Shown here piece after piece: positions 28,257 to 40,584 of a stretch of DNA of 64,000 bases. The notes under the pieces are model-generated. The model did no database searches. It was given only the letters and a program-made list of their open reading frames with translations, and was not told the origin of the DNA. A program made the position numbers and the translations under genes. This DNA is from Cupriavidus oxalaticus. GTDB lineage: Bacteria; Pseudomonadota; Gammaproteobacteria; Burkholderiales; Burkholderiaceae. The stretch's first letter is position 1. Each line of letters begins with the position of its first letter. The DNA is taken from NCBI RefSeq assembly GCF_016894385.1, contig NZ_CP069812.1, positions 310,001 through 374,000 on the forward strand, read 5' to 3'.

Positions 28257-30236
28257 ATGCATTCACCGCTGGAACTGACCCTGGTGCTGCTGGCCGCTGC
28301 CGTCTTCGGCGTGGTCGTTTTCCGCATGCTGCAGCTGCCGCCGATGCTTGGCTACCTCGCCGTTGGCATCCTGATCGGCCCGCATGCGCTGGGGCTGGCC
28401 AGCGACACCGCGCAGACCAAGTACCTGGCCGAGTTCGGCGTGGTGTTCCTGATGTTCTCGATCGGGCTGGAGTTCAGCCTGAGCAAGCTGCGCTCAATGA
28501 AGCGCCTGGTGTTCGGGCTGGGCGGCTCGCAGGTGGTGCTGTCGATGCTGTCGGTGGTGCCGGTCAGCTGGGCCTTCAACTGGCTGTTCCCGCTGTCGTG
28601 GCAGGCCTCGGTGGCGCTGGGCGGGGCGCTGGCGATGTCGTCCACGGCGATCGTCTCCAAGATGCTGTCCGAGCGCATGGAGCTGGAGAGCGAGCACGGC
28701 CGCAACATCATCAGCATCCTGCTGTTCCAGGACCTGGCGGTGGTGCCGCTGCTGATCGTGATCCCGGCGCTGTCGCGCGACCCCGGCGACCTGGTGGTGG
28801 CGCTGGGGCTGGCCACGGTCAAGATCGTGGTGGCGCTGGGCGCGATCTTCTTTCTCGGCCAGCGCCTGATGAGCCGCTGGTTCCACATCGTGGCGGCGCG
28901 CCGTTCGCAGGAACTGTTCATGCTGAACCTGCTGCTGGTGACGCTGGGCATGGCGGCGCTGACCGAGCGGCTGGGACTGTCGATGGCGCTGGGCGCGTTC
29001 CTGGCCGGCATGCTGATCTCCGAGACGCCGTACCGGCACCAGGTGGAAGAAGACATCAAGCCGTTCCGCGACGTGCTGCTGGGGCTGTTCTTCGTCACCA
29101 TCGGCATGCTGCTCAATATCCGCGTGGTGCTGGACCACCTGTGGCTGGTGCTGGCGCTGCTGGTGGTGCCGATCCTGTTCAAGCTGGTGCTGATCGCGGT
29201 GCTGGCGCGGGTGTTCGGCTCGCGCCAGGGGGTGGCGATCCGTACCGGCCTGGGGCTGGCGCAGGCCGGCGAATTCGGCTTCGTGCTGCTGAACCAGATC
29301 GACGGCCTGAACCTGGTCGACCCGGTGCTGATCCAGGTGATCCTGGCCTCGATGCTGCTGTCGATGCTGGCCGCCCCGTTCCTGATCCAGTACAGCGACG
29401 CCATCGTGCTGCGTTTTGCCGCCAACGAATGGCTGATGCAGTCGCTGAACATGACCCGCATCGCCGCGCAGAGCCTGCAGACGGAAAAGCACGCCATCAT
29501 CTGCGGCTTCGGCCGCAGCGGGCAGAACCTGGCGCACATGATGGAGCGCGAGGGCATCACCTATGTCGCGCTCGACCTCGATCCCGACCGCGTGCGCGAA
29601 GCCGCTGCCGCCGGCGACACCGTGGTCTACGGCGACGCCGGCCGGCGCGAGGCGCTGATCGCCGCCGGCATCCACCGCGCCGCGGCGCTGATCGTCACCT
29701 ACGCCAACACGCCGTCGGCGCTCAAGGTGCTGCACCACGTGCAGGAACTGGCGCCGGCGCTGCCGGTGATCGTGCGCACCGTCGACGATTCGGAGCTGGA
29801 CATCCTGCAAAAGGCCGGCGCCACCGAGGTGGTGCCCGAGATCATCGAGGGCAGCCTGATGCTGGCCTCGCACGCGCTGGTGCTGCTGGGCGTGCCGATG
29901 CGCCATGTGCTGCGCGGCGTGCAGGAGGCGCGCGACGCGCGCTACAGCCTGCTGCGCGGCTACTTCCACGGCAGCGACGACGATGAAGACATGGTCGAGC
30001 GCGATTCGGTGCGGCTGCATTCCGTGTCGCTGGGGCCGCAGTCCACCGCGGTCGGGCGGCGCCTGGGCATGCTCGGCCTGGAGCGGATCGGCGTGGAAGT
30101 GACCGCGGTGCGCCGGCGCGGCATCCGCGCCTTCGATCCGGAGCCCGAGACCGTGCTGGAACCGGGCGATATCGTCGTGCTGCGTGGCCAGCCGGAAGCA
30201 TTGGAAGCCGCCGAGATGCGGATCCTGAACGGCTAG
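28257..30236 (+). CDS. Kef-type monovalent cation:proton antiporter (CPA2) with RCK domain
   Basis: A 659-residue inner-membrane protein. The first ~390 residues are about twelve hydrophobic segments of a CPA2 Na+/H+ exchanger, starting LELTLVLLAAAVFGVVVFRML and including MSSTAIVSKML. A cytoplasmic TrkA-N (RCK) domain follows, with nucleotide loop IICGFGRSGQNLAHMM and DGDPDRV-like LDLDPDRV. A TrkA-C domain is at the end (RRRGIRAFDPEPETVLEPGDIVVL). KefB/KefC/YbaL-like proteins export K+ in exchange for H+. The ATG at 28257 lies directly after a 12-bp tandem repeat and lacks a clear ribosome site. No KefF/KefG partner gene is adjacent. Confidence 0.9.
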   Translation: MHSPLELTLVLLAAAVFGVVVFRMLQLPPMLGYLAVGILIGPHALGLASDTAQTKYLAEFGVVFLMFSIGLEFSLSKLRSMKRLVFGLGGSQVVLSMLSVVPVSWAFNWLFPLSWQASVALGGALAMSSTAIVSKMLSERMELESEHGRNIISILLFQDLAVVPLLIVIPALSRDPGDLVVALGLATVKIVVALGAIFFLGQRLMSRWFHIVAARRSQELFMLNLLLVTLGMAALTERLGLSMALGAFLAGMLISETPYRHQVEEDIKPFRDVLLGLFFVTIGMLLNIRVVLDHLWLVLALLVVPILFKLVLIAVLARVFGSRQGVAIRTGLGLAQAGEFGFVLLNQIDGLNLVDPVLIQVILASMLLSMLAAPFLIQYSDAIVLRFAANEWLMQSLNMTRIAAQSLQTEKHAIICGFGRSGQNLAHMMEREGITYVALDLDPDRVREAAAAGDTVVYGDAGRREALIAAGIHRAAALIVTYANTPSALKVLHHVQELAPALPVIVRTVDDSELDILQKAGATEVVPEIIEGSLMLASHALVLLGVPMRHVLRGVQEARDARYSLLRGYFHGSDDDEDMVERDSVRLHSVSLGPQSTAVGRRLGMLGLERIGVEVTAVRRRGIRAFDPEPETVLEPGDIVVLRGQPEALEAAEMRILNG

Positions 30237-30280
30237 CCGCCGGGTCGGGGCAGCAGCCGGAGCATCAGTCGGGGTATCGA

Positions 30281-30676
30281 TCAGTGGGAGTGGGAGAGCG
30301 CCTGCCGTGGGCGCGCTTCCACCCAGGACTCCGGCAGGTCGTTCAGCACCGCGCGCGCGTCCAGCGAGCGGATCGGCACCGACTGGTCCGCCGGGATCCG
30401 GCCCTCGCCCTGCAGCTTCAGGTAGCGCAGGCAGCACACCCGCAGGAAGGAGGAGAAGTTGCCCGCTACCGCTTCGCTGCCGCGGTGGGCGGTCAGCTCG
30501 TCATGCAGGCGCGTAATCAGCTGGTTGACGGTCATGCCGTCGCGCGTGGCCAGTTCTTCCAGCACTTCCCAGAACAGGCTCTCCAGGCGGATGCTGGTGG
30601 CCACGCCATGCAGCCGCAGCGACCGCGCCTGGGTCTGGTACGAGGCCGGGTTGGCGCGGATAAAGATCTCACACAT
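30281..30676 (-). CDS. Ribbon-helix-helix domain protein
   Basis: A 131-residue protein with an RHH_4-type segment at residues ~25-65 (VATSIRLESLFWEVLEEL and TVNQLITRLHDEL). Such folds usually bind DNA as dimers, but a regulatory target is unknown. The start at ATG 30676 has a ggagag site. It is convergent with the antiporter and downstream of the DJ-1-like gene on the same strand. Confidence 0.75.
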   Translation of the reverse strand: MCEIFIRANPASYQTQARSLRLHGVATSIRLESLFWEVLEELATRDGMTVNQLITRLHDELTAHRGSEAVAGNFSSFLRVCCLRYLKLQGEGRIPADQSVPIRSLDARAVLNDLPESWVEARPRQALSHSH

Positions 30677-30762
30677 CGAAGCTCTCCGTGCTGCGCCGCG
30701 AGCGGCGCGCGGGTGCATGCGGCGCCGCTCCGTGATGGCGCGGCGCCGCGTGGCGGAAGGCT

Positions 30763-31341
30763 CTAATGTACGATCCGCGTGCCCAGCACCGCAAGGAACT
30801 GCGCCAGCCATGCCGGGTGCGCGGGCCAGGCCGGCGCGGTGACCAGCTTGCCGTCGGTATGCGCCTGGTCGACCGGGATATCGACATAGGTGCCGCCGGC
30901 CAGCCTTACTTCCGGTGCGCATGCCGGGTAGGCCGAGCAGCCCTTGCCCTCCAGCACGCCGGCGGCGGCCAGCAGCTGGGCGCCGTGGCAGACCGCGGCG
31001 ATCGGCTTGTCGGCCTGGGCGAAGTGGCGCACGATCTCCAGCACGCGGGCGTTCAGGCGCAGGTATTCGGGCGCGCGGCCGCCGGGAATCACCAGCGCGT
31101 CGTACCCGGCCGGGTCGATCTCGGCGAAGCTGGCGTTAAGCGTGAAGTTGTGGCCGCGCTTTTCGGTGTAGGTCTGGTCGCCCTCGAAGTCGTGGATCGC
31201 CGTGGCGCAGGCGGCGCCTGCCTGCTTGTCGGGACAGACGGCGTGGACGGTATGGCCGACCATCTGCAGTGCCTGGAACGGCACCATGGTCTCGTAGTCT
31301 TCGGCGTAGTCGCCGACCAGCATCAGTATCTTCTTCGCCAT
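30763..31341 (-). CDS. DJ-1/PfpI family protein
   Basis: A 192-residue protein of the class-I glutamine-amidotransferase-like DJ-1/PfpI superfamily. It has the nucleophile elbow [14 protein letters not shown] with the conserved Cys and His, an N-terminal [15 protein letters not shown] with the conserved Glu, and [12 protein letters not shown]. Relatives include proteases, chaperones and deglycases; the activity here cannot be decided. The start ATG 31341 is preceded by aggagac. It is divergent from apt. Confidence 0.88.
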   Translation of the reverse strand: MAKKILMLVGDYAEDYETMVPFQALQMVGHTVHAVCPDKQAGAACATAIHDFEGDQTYTEKRGHNFTLNASFAEIDPAGYDALVIPGGRAPEYLRLNARVLEIVRHFAQADKPIAAVCHGAQLLAAAGVLEGKGCSAYPACAPEVRLAGGTYVDIPVDQAHTDGKLVTAPAWPAHPAWLAQFLAVLGTRIVH

Positions 31342-31495
31342 CGCGGTCTCCTGTATGGTTACGGGTGTCCGGCCGACAGCCGGCACGGCCATTGTGCTGG
31401 CCGGCCCGGCGGCGCGGGTGGTAACCCGTTACCGCGGCCGGCGCGGGCATGTATCCCCGGCGCGCGAGGCGCGCTTTCTGTTTTTTTCAGACCCT

Positions 31496-32068
31496 ATGGC
31501 AGATTCCATCATCCAGTCCCCCGACCTCGGCGACGTCACCGGCTATCTGCGCGACCGCATCCGGACCGTGCCGGACTGGCCCATGCCGGGCGTGATGTTC
31601 CGCGACATCACGCCGCTCCTGCAGGACCCCAAGACGCTGCGCGTGCTGATCGACGTCTTCGTGCACCGCTACATGGACGCCGGGTTGGACCTCGTCGCCG
31701 GCATCGACGCGCGCGGCTTTATCCTGGGTGCGATCGTCGCGTACGAACTGAACCTGGGCTTCGTGCCGATCCGCAAGAAGGGCAAGCTGCCGTTCCAGAC
31801 GGTGGCCGAGGAATACGAGCTGGAGTACGGCAGCGCGACCGTCGAGATCCACGCCGATGCCTGCAAGGCCGGCGACCGCGTGCTGCTGGTCGACGACCTG
31901 ATCGCCACCGGCGGCACCATGATGGCGGGGCGCAAGCTGCTGGAGCGGCTGGGCGCCACGGTCGTGGAGGGTGCCGCCATCGTCGACCTGCCGGAGCTGG
32001 GCGGCTCGAGGCTGCTGCAGGACGGCGGGCTGCCGCTGTTCACGGTGTGCCGCTTCGACGGACACTGA
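31496..32068 (+). CDS. apt: Adenine phosphoribosyltransferase
   Basis: A 190-residue purine-salvage enzyme joining adenine to PRPP. Seen are [21 protein letters not shown], the [10 protein letters not shown] loop, KKGKLPF and the PRPP motif [14 protein letters not shown]. No Shine-Dalgarno precedes ATG 31496; instead there is ctgtttttttcagaccct. This is unusual and could mean a different initiation mode or leader. The exporter gene lies 70 bp downstream, behind a repeat. Confidence 0.96.
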   Translation: MADSIIQSPDLGDVTGYLRDRIRTVPDWPMPGVMFRDITPLLQDPKTLRVLIDVFVHRYMDAGLDLVAGIDARGFILGAIVAYELNLGFVPIRKKGKLPFQTVAEEYELEYGSATVEIHADACKAGDRVLLVDDLIATGGTMMAGRKLLERLGATVVEGAAIVDLPELGGSRLLQDGGLPLFTVCRFDGH

Positions 32069-32089
32069 TCCACGCTTACCGACAGAACG

Positions 32090-32137
32090 ACTCGGAGACC
32101 CACTCGGAGACCCACTCGGAGATCGACACGGAGACCA
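32090..32137 (+). repeat. Four 12-bp tandem units carrying GGAGA before the LysE-type gene
   Basis: actcggagaccc is present twice exactly (32090, 32102), then actcggagatcg (32114) and acacggagacca (32126). Each contains GGAGA. The last copy (32130-32134) lies 4 nt before ATG 32139 and is the only visible ribosome-binding site of the gene. Confidence 0.95.
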
Positions 32138-32138
32138 T

Positions 32139-32750
32139 ATGCCAGACCTGCTGCTGTTTCTGCTGACCTCGGTCGCGATCACCGTCGCGCCCGGCCCCGA
32201 CAACCTGCAGGTGCTCGCGCGTGGCATGGCGCAGGGGCGGCGCGCGGGGCTGGTGGCGGCGCTGGGTTTCTCGGTCGGCTGCCTGTTCCATACCGTGATC
32301 GCGGCGGTCGGGCTGGCGGCGGTGCTGCGCTCGTCGCCGCTGGCGTTCCAGCTGATCAAGTATGCCGGTGCCGCCTACCTGATCTGGATCGGCATCCAGG
32401 CGCTGCGCGCCAGGGGCGGACTGGCGCAGGGCGGCGACCTCGACGCCGTGCCGCTGGGCCGCGTGTTCCGCCAGAGCGTGCTCGGCAACATCATGAACCC
32501 CAAGGTGACGCTGTTCTTCCTGGTGTTCCTGCCGCAGTTCGTGCGCGCCGACGCCGCGCATCCCGGGCTGCAGTTCCTGCTGCTGGGCGTGGTCTTCATG
32601 CTGCAGACCGCGGTGGTGTTCTCCCTGTTCGGCCTGTGCGCGGGCTGGCTGGGGGCATGGCTGCGGCGCCGTCCGGCCACGGGGCGCTGGCTCGACCGCG
32701 CAGCGGGGGCGATCTTCGTCGGGCTGGGGATCAAGGTCGCGCTGCCCTGA
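32139..32750 (+). CDS. LysE/RhtB-family amino-acid exporter
   Basis: A 203-residue inner-membrane exporter with about six hydrophobic segments. The N-terminal APGPDNLQVLARGMAQGRRAGL is the family signature, and MNPKVTLFFLVFLPQFV is also characteristic. Members export amino acids such as lysine, threonine or homoserine lactone; the substrate here is unknown. The ribosome site is formed by the last unit of a 12-bp tandem repeat. It is downstream of apt on the same strand. Confidence 0.92.
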   Translation: MPDLLLFLLTSVAITVAPGPDNLQVLARGMAQGRRAGLVAALGFSVGCLFHTVIAAVGLAAVLRSSPLAFQLIKYAGAAYLIWIGIQALRARGGLAQGGDLDAVPLGRVFRQSVLGNIMNPKVTLFFLVFLPQFVRADAAHPGLQFLLLGVVFMLQTAVVFSLFGLCAGWLGAWLRRRPATGRWLDRAAGAIFVGLGIKVALP

Positions 32751-32918
32751 GCGCGGCCGCGGCCGCGCCGCGGCATGTGTTGCCGGTTGCCCGCACCCCT
32801 CGCCCGGTGCCGTTGCCGCTGCCCCATGACGGGCGCATAATGCCTCATTGACAACTACACGATGACCGGGCAGGGCCGCCTCCGGCAGTAATCCGGCACC
32901 GGTCACACGAGGCGCACA

Positions 32919-34598
32919 ATGGGCGTACTTCTTCATCTGCTCTCGGGTGTTGCCCTGCTTGTATGGGGCACCAACATCGTCAAGGTCGGCATCCTGCGCG
33001 TCTACGGCGCCAACCTGCGCCACGTGCTGTCGACCAGCGTCTCCAACCGCTTCACCGCCTTCCTCGCCGGGCTCGGGGTCACCGGGCTGGTCCAGAGCAG
33101 CAACGCCACCGCGGTCATCGTCAGTTCCTTCGTCGGCCAGGGCCTGATCGCCGTGGCGCCGGCGCTGGCGATCATGCTGGGCGCCAACGTCGGCACCGCG
33201 CTGATGGTGCAGGTGTTCTCGCTGGACCTGTCGTGGCTGTCGCCGCTGCTGATCTTCGTCGGCGTGATCGGCCACCTGACCTGGAAGGGCAGCAAGCCGG
33301 GCCACGTCGGGCGCGTGCTGATCGGCCTGGGCCTGATCATCCTGGCGCTCGAACTGATCTCGACCGCCACGCGGCCGGTGGTGCAGGCCGCCGGCGTCAA
33401 GGTGCTGTTCGCCTCGCTGACCGGCGACTCGGGACTGGACATGCTGGTGGGCGCGTTGCTGACCATCCTGTGCTATTCCAGCCTGGCCGTGGTGCTGTTC
33501 TGCGGCGCGCTGGCCTCTGCCGGCGTGGTGTCGATCCACGTGGGGCTGGCGCTGGTGCTGGGGGCCAACCTGGGGTCGGGCATCTCGGCGTTGCTGACCA
33601 CTTCGGGCAACAACCAGCCGGGCAAGCGCGTGACGCTCGGCAACCTGCTGTCGCGCCTGCTGGGATGCCTGGTGGCGCTGCCGCTGCTGAGCCAGGCCGA
33701 AGAGGTGCTGGCGCTGATCGACCATGACCCGCAGCGGCTGATCGTCAATTTCCACCTGCTGTTCAACGTCGCGCTGGCGGTGCTGCTGCTGGGCGCCACG
33801 GCGCCGCTGGCGCGGCTGTGCGAAAAGGTGCTGCCCGGGCGCAATACCGGCGACAGCCAGGTCACGCCGCGCCATCTCGACCCGGCCGCGCTGACCACGC
33901 CCACGCTGGCGCTGGCCAATGCCGCGCGCGAGGTGCTGCGCATCGGGGACCGCGTCGAGCAGATGCTCGACAACATGCTGCGCGTGATGCGGACCAACGA
34001 TGCCAAGCTGGCCACCGCCACCTGCCGCATCGACAACGAGGTCGACGACCTCTACACCGCGATCAAGCTCTACCTGACCCGCATCAGCCTGGAAGCGCTG
34101 GACGAGCGCGACGGCCAGCGCTGGACCGAGATCATCTCGCTGACCATCAACCTGGAGCATGCCGGCGACATCATCGAGCGCATCCTGCTCGATACCAAGG
34201 ACAAGAAGATTGCGCACAACCTGATGTTCTCCGAAGCGGGCATGGAGGAAATCGCCGAAATGCATGCGCGCCTGGTGGCCAACCTGCGGCTGGGTTTGTC
34301 GGTGTTCCTCAACGGCGACCTGAAGAGCGCGCAGGCGCTGATGGCGGAGAAGGCCAACTTCCGCGAACTGGAGCGCAAGTACGCGCATACCCACCTGCAG
34401 CGCGTGGCCGAGCAGACGGCGGAAAGCGTCGAGACCAGTTCGCTGCACCTGGATGTGATCAGCGAGCTGAAGCGGCTGAATTCGCTGTTCTGCGCGACGG
34501 CCTATCCGGTGCTGGAGCAGGCCGGCGTGCTGAATCGCAGCCGCATGAAGGAAGACGATGTGCCGCCCGTCACGCGGGTACAGGCGGCGCAGCACTGA
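32919..34598 (+). CDS. Na/Pi-cotransporter family protein with PhoU-like tail
   Basis: A 559-residue protein of the NptA/YjbB type. The first ~310 residues are hydrophobic with two Na/Pi repeats. The first has the transport motif as GLVQSSNATAVIVSSFVG; at the equivalent place the second has LCYSSLAVVLFCGAL, so the Gln of QSS is missing. The C-terminal ~220 residues are PhoU-like helices (CRIDNEVDDLYTAIKLYL; LEHAGDIIERI). Homologues move phosphate with sodium, often outward. It converges on the adenosine-kinase-like gene, 9 bp away. Confidence 0.88.
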   Translation: MGVLLHLLSGVALLVWGTNIVKVGILRVYGANLRHVLSTSVSNRFTAFLAGLGVTGLVQSSNATAVIVSSFVGQGLIAVAPALAIMLGANVGTALMVQVFSLDLSWLSPLLIFVGVIGHLTWKGSKPGHVGRVLIGLGLIILALELISTATRPVVQAAGVKVLFASLTGDSGLDMLVGALLTILCYSSLAVVLFCGALASAGVVSIHVGLALVLGANLGSGISALLTTSGNNQPGKRVTLGNLLSRLLGCLVALPLLSQAEEVLALIDHDPQRLIVNFHLLFNVALAVLLLGATAPLARLCEKVLPGRNTGDSQVTPRHLDPAALTTPTLALANAAREVLRIGDRVEQMLDNMLRVMRTNDAKLATATCRIDNEVDDLYTAIKLYLTRISLEALDERDGQRWTEIISLTINLEHAGDIIERILLDTKDKKIAHNLMFSEAGMEEIAEMHARLVANLRLGLSVFLNGDLKSAQALMAEKANFRELERKYAHTHLQRVAEQTAESVETSSLHLDVISELKRLNSLFCATAYPVLEQAGVLNRSRMKEDDVPPVTRVQAAQH

Positions 34599-34607
34599 GC
34601 GGCACGG

Positions 34608-35093
34608 CTACAGCTTGTAGCCAAACTTGCGCAGCAGCGCCTTGCGCTCCGCCACATCCGCCTCGGTCTCGATCCCCAGCGGCGAGGCGCCGTCGATCAC
34701 GCCCACCACGCCGCGGCCGGCATCGGTCTGCGCGACGATCACCTGCGTCGGGTTCGCCGTCGCGCAGTAGATCCGGCACACCTCCGGCACCGCGCGCACC
34801 GCGCCCAGCACGTTGACCGGGAAGAACCCGTCGCCCAGGAAGATCAGGAAGCTGTGCCCCGCACCGATGGCGCGCGCGTTTTCGCAGGCCATGTCGATCA
34901 GGGGCTCGTCGGTGCCCGACCAGCGCACCAGCCGCTTGCCCGAGGCCTCGCAGAATGCGAGCCCAAAGCGGATGCCTGGCACCGTGCCCACCAGCGCCTC
35001 GTGCAGGTCTTCCACGGTCTTGATGAAATGCGACTGGCCAAAGATGAAGTTGGTGGCTTCCGGCTTGGTGACCGGTACGACCGTCAGTTCCAT
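34608..35093 (-). CDS. Adenosine-specific kinase family protein (DUF355)
   Basis: A 161-residue protein of the family named from a Pyrobaculum structure. Key stretches are KPEATNFIFGQSHFIKTVEDL, GIRFGLAFCEASGKRLVR, GTDEPLIDMACENA and GHSFLIFLGDGFFPVNVL. Kinase activity is not well established in bacteria. The start ATG 35093 has aggag upstream. It is divergent from the histidine phosphatase gene. Confidence 0.88.
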   Translation of the reverse strand: MELTVVPVTKPEATNFIFGQSHFIKTVEDLHEALVGTVPGIRFGLAFCEASGKRLVRWSGTDEPLIDMACENARAIGAGHSFLIFLGDGFFPVNVLGAVRAVPEVCRIYCATANPTQVIVAQTDAGRGVVGVIDGASPLGIETEADVAERKALLRKFGYKL

Positions 35094-35207
35094 GGCGGGG
35101 CTCCTGTGCGATGCGTGTCGCCGTCCGGTTCATGGTAGGGCGCGAGGTGGCGAAAGCAAGCCAGCGCCTGCTATACCGGAGGGGTTGGCCCACCACCGGA
35201 GCAGCCG

Positions 35208-35798
35208 ATGCCTGCCTTTTGCCGCTTGCTTGCCCTCTTTGCCGTGCCGGCGCTTGCCGCGGCGCAGGTCGCTCCGGCATCACAGGGCGAGATCGCGGTG
35301 AGCGAGCTGCAGCGCCCGCATGTCGTGGTGGTGCTGCGCCATGCCAGCGCGCCGGGCGTGGGCGACCCGCCCGGGTTCCGGCTGGCCGATTGCGCCACCC
35401 AGCGCAACCTCGACGCGCGCGGACGCGAGCAGGCAGCGCGGCTGGGGATTAGCTGGAAGGCGGCCGGCTTCCGGCCGACGCAGGTGTGGAGCAGCGCGTG
35501 GTGCCGCTGCCAGGACACGGCGCGGCTGATCGGCCTGGGGCCGGTACAGGTGCAGCCGCTGCTCAATTCGTTCTTCGGTGCGGACGCGCAGCGCCGCGAC
35601 GCGCAGGTCGCGCAGCTGTCGCGCCTGATCGACGGGCTCGACCCGCACGGCGGGCCCTACCTGATGGTCACGCACCAGGTGGTGATCACCGCGTTGACCG
35701 GCCATGGCGCCGACAGCGGTGGCGGGGTGGCGATCGAGTTGCCGCAGGGCGGCACGGCGCGGCGCACGCGCGTGCTGCCGGCCGCCGGACTCGACTGA
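35208..35798 (+). CDS. Exported histidine phosphatase superfamily protein
   Basis: A 196-residue protein with a signal peptide (CRLLALFAVPALAAAQ) and a branch-1 histidine phosphatase fold. The motif VVVLRHASAPG holds the catalytic Arg-His. VWSSAWCRCQDTARL and MVTHQVVITALTG supply the second Arg and the second His. It is shorter than cytosolic phosphoglycerate mutases. The substrate is unknown; a periplasmic location is inferred. It converges on uvrA. Confidence 0.87.
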   Translation: MPAFCRLLALFAVPALAAAQVAPASQGEIAVSELQRPHVVVVLRHASAPGVGDPPGFRLADCATQRNLDARGREQAARLGISWKAAGFRPTQVWSSAWCRCQDTARLIGLGPVQVQPLLNSFFGADAQRRDAQVAQLSRLIDGLDPHGGPYLMVTHQVVITALTGHGADSGGGVAIELPQGGTARRTRVLPAAGLD

Positions 35799-35825
35799 GC
35801 CGCGGCCTGTCGGCTGGCCGGCAGG

Positions 35826-38690
<2,865 letters not shown>

Positions 38691-39070
38691 ATGCCGAAAA
38701 GTCATCGCCAGGCAGGCCGCCCGGGCCGGGCTGGCCGAGGCTGTCTGAAGGAATGGCAAAACCCAGTGTCCAGGTGCGCTGGCTGGCACTTCCTGCCGCT
38801 GGCGACGGCGGAATGCGCATCCGGGCACACGCCCGGGGGCCGCCTGGCAAGGCCAGGTGACCCGGGAAGCGCGAAGGAGCAAACCTGTTAATATACCCAA
38901 CTTCGGTTTCCGGGGTGGTCGACCCGGAACGGGCGCGTGCCGGGAACCCGGCGCGGAGCCGCCGCCGGCCCGATTCCCGGGCACACCCGGAAGGCGGGCG
39001 GACATCGGCTAAGGCCATACCGGCCGGCCCCACCCAGCCGACCCGCTTTCCAGAGATCCTCACGATCGCA
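38691..39070. other. Divergent gap between uvrA and the MFS gene (380 bp)
   Basis: GC-rich, with one AT-rich spot (ctgttaatataccc, 38885-38898) that could hold a promoter for either side. No gene, hairpin with U tract or recognised operator was found. Confidence 0.5.
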
Positions 39071-40321
39071 ATGCCGCCGATCCAGTCTTCTTCCCCGGAC
39101 GCGAGCCCTGCCGGCGCGTCCCAGGCCCCCGCCCGCGAACGCATGACGCGCACCGAATTGCGCGCCAGCGTGTCGCTGGCCAGCATCTTTGCGCTGCGCA
39201 TGCTGGGGCTGTTCCTGATCCTGCCCGTATTTGCCGAGTACGCCCGCACCCTGCCCGACGGGCATGACGCCCAGCGCGTCGGCCTGGCCATGGGTATCTA
39301 TGGCCTGATGCAGGCCTTCCTGCATATCCCGCTGGGCTGGCTGTCCGACCGTATCGGGCGCAAGCCGGTGATGGTGGGCGGGCTGCTGCTGTTTATCGCC
39401 GGCGGCCTGGTGGCGGCGTTCTCCGATACCCTGACGGGCATCATCGCCGGCCGCGCGCTGCAGGGCATGGGCGCGATCTCCGCGGCCATCACCGCCTGCA
39501 TCGCCGACCTCACGCGCGAGCGCCATCGCACCAAGGCGATGGCCATGGTCGGCGGCAGCATCGGCCTGACCTTTGCGCTGTCGCTGGTGATCGCCTCGCC
39601 GCTGCTGCACAGCATCGGCATGCCGGGCATCTTCAGCCTGATGTCGGTGCTGGGACTGGTGGCCATCGGCGTGACGCTGTTCCTGGTCCCGACGCCGCCC
39701 GCGCCGCACCCGGTGCGGCTGCCGTTCCGCAAGGTGCTGCTCAATGCCGACCTGGCGCGGCTGAATGTCGGCGTGCTGGCGCTCCATGCGTCGCAGGTGG
39801 CCATGTTCATGGTCGTGCCGGCGATGCTGACCGATGCCGGCATGCCGCTGGACCAGCACTGGAAGGTCTACCTGCCGGTGGTGCTGGTGTCGTTTGTGCT
39901 GATGCTGGGCCCGATGATGGCGGCCGAGCGCTACGGCCGCGTGCGCCCGGTGCTGCTCGGCGCGGTGGCGCTGATGACGGCGGTGCAGCTGCTGTTCGCA
40001 GCGGTGCATGGCCTGTGGGCCATCGTCGGCGTGCTGCTGCTGTTCTTTGTCGCGTTCAACGTGCTGGAGGCAATGCAGCCCTCGCTGGTGTCGCGTTACG
40101 CCGCGGCCGCGCGCGGCGCCGCGCTCGGCGTGTACAACACCACGCAGGCGCTGGGCCTCTTTCTGGGCGGTGCCGTCGGCGGCTGGCTGCTCAAGCACGA
40201 GGGCCGCAGCGCGGTGTTCGTCGGCTGTGCGGCCGTGCTGCTGGTCTGGCTTATAATCGCCTGGAGCATGAAGGCGCCCCCGGCCCGCGGGCAGGAAGCC
40301 GCACCGGCGCCGGCTGCATGA
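39071..40321 (+). CDS. MFS transporter (YajR-like drug-exporter group)
   Basis: A 416-residue inner-membrane transporter with twelve expected helices. The motif-A loop between helices 2 and 3 is GWLSDRIGRKPVMVGG, and helix 4 has IIAGRALQGMGAISAAITACIADLT. It resembles the YajR/MFS exporter group but lacks the C-terminal ferredoxin-fold domain of YajR. The substrate is unknown. ATG 39071 was chosen over an upstream in-frame GTG, as about 50 unconserved residues would otherwise precede. It is located between uvrA and ssb. Confidence 0.88.
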   Translation: MPPIQSSSPDASPAGASQAPARERMTRTELRASVSLASIFALRMLGLFLILPVFAEYARTLPDGHDAQRVGLAMGIYGLMQAFLHIPLGWLSDRIGRKPVMVGGLLLFIAGGLVAAFSDTLTGIIAGRALQGMGAISAAITACIADLTRERHRTKAMAMVGGSIGLTFALSLVIASPLLHSIGMPGIFSLMSVLGLVAIGVTLFLVPTPPAPHPVRLPFRKVLLNADLARLNVGVLALHASQVAMFMVVPAMLTDAGMPLDQHWKVYLPVVLVSFVLMLGPMMAAERYGRVRPVLLGAVALMTAVQLLFAAVHGLWAIVGVLLLFFVAFNVLEAMQPSLVSRYAAAARGAALGVYNTTQALGLFLGGAVGGWLLKHEGRSAVFVGCAAVLLVWLIIAWSMKAPPARGQEAAPAPAA

Positions 40322-40584
40322 AGTTGCCTTGGCATCGCATCAATCCGTAACGCTTTCCGGGCCGGAAATGGCCTAGCATGATCGCGCCACCCGACACCGG
40401 CCGGGCGGCGCGATGTTCGTTTACGTTGCTGCGCCTTGGCGGCGCCGCAGTGACGGCGCAGTGCCGAACCAGGCAACCGGCCCTACGGTAGCCGCTGGCG
40501 CAGTATCGGATCACGCTATCAGCTTTACCCTTATCGTATTGCCACGCTTTTCAACGCAGCGCGTGGCTTTTGGAGAACATTCAC

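Noticed and set aside
28207-32137. Short regular repeats considered as a CRISPR array
   Set aside because: The repeats are head-to-tail 12-bp units with no spacers, only four units each, and no cas gene is present.
38884-38899. Possible LexA (SOS) box before uvrA (ctgttaatatacccaa)
   Set aside because: Only the CTGT half is present; the ACAG half is missing, so it does not match CTGT-N8-ACAG.
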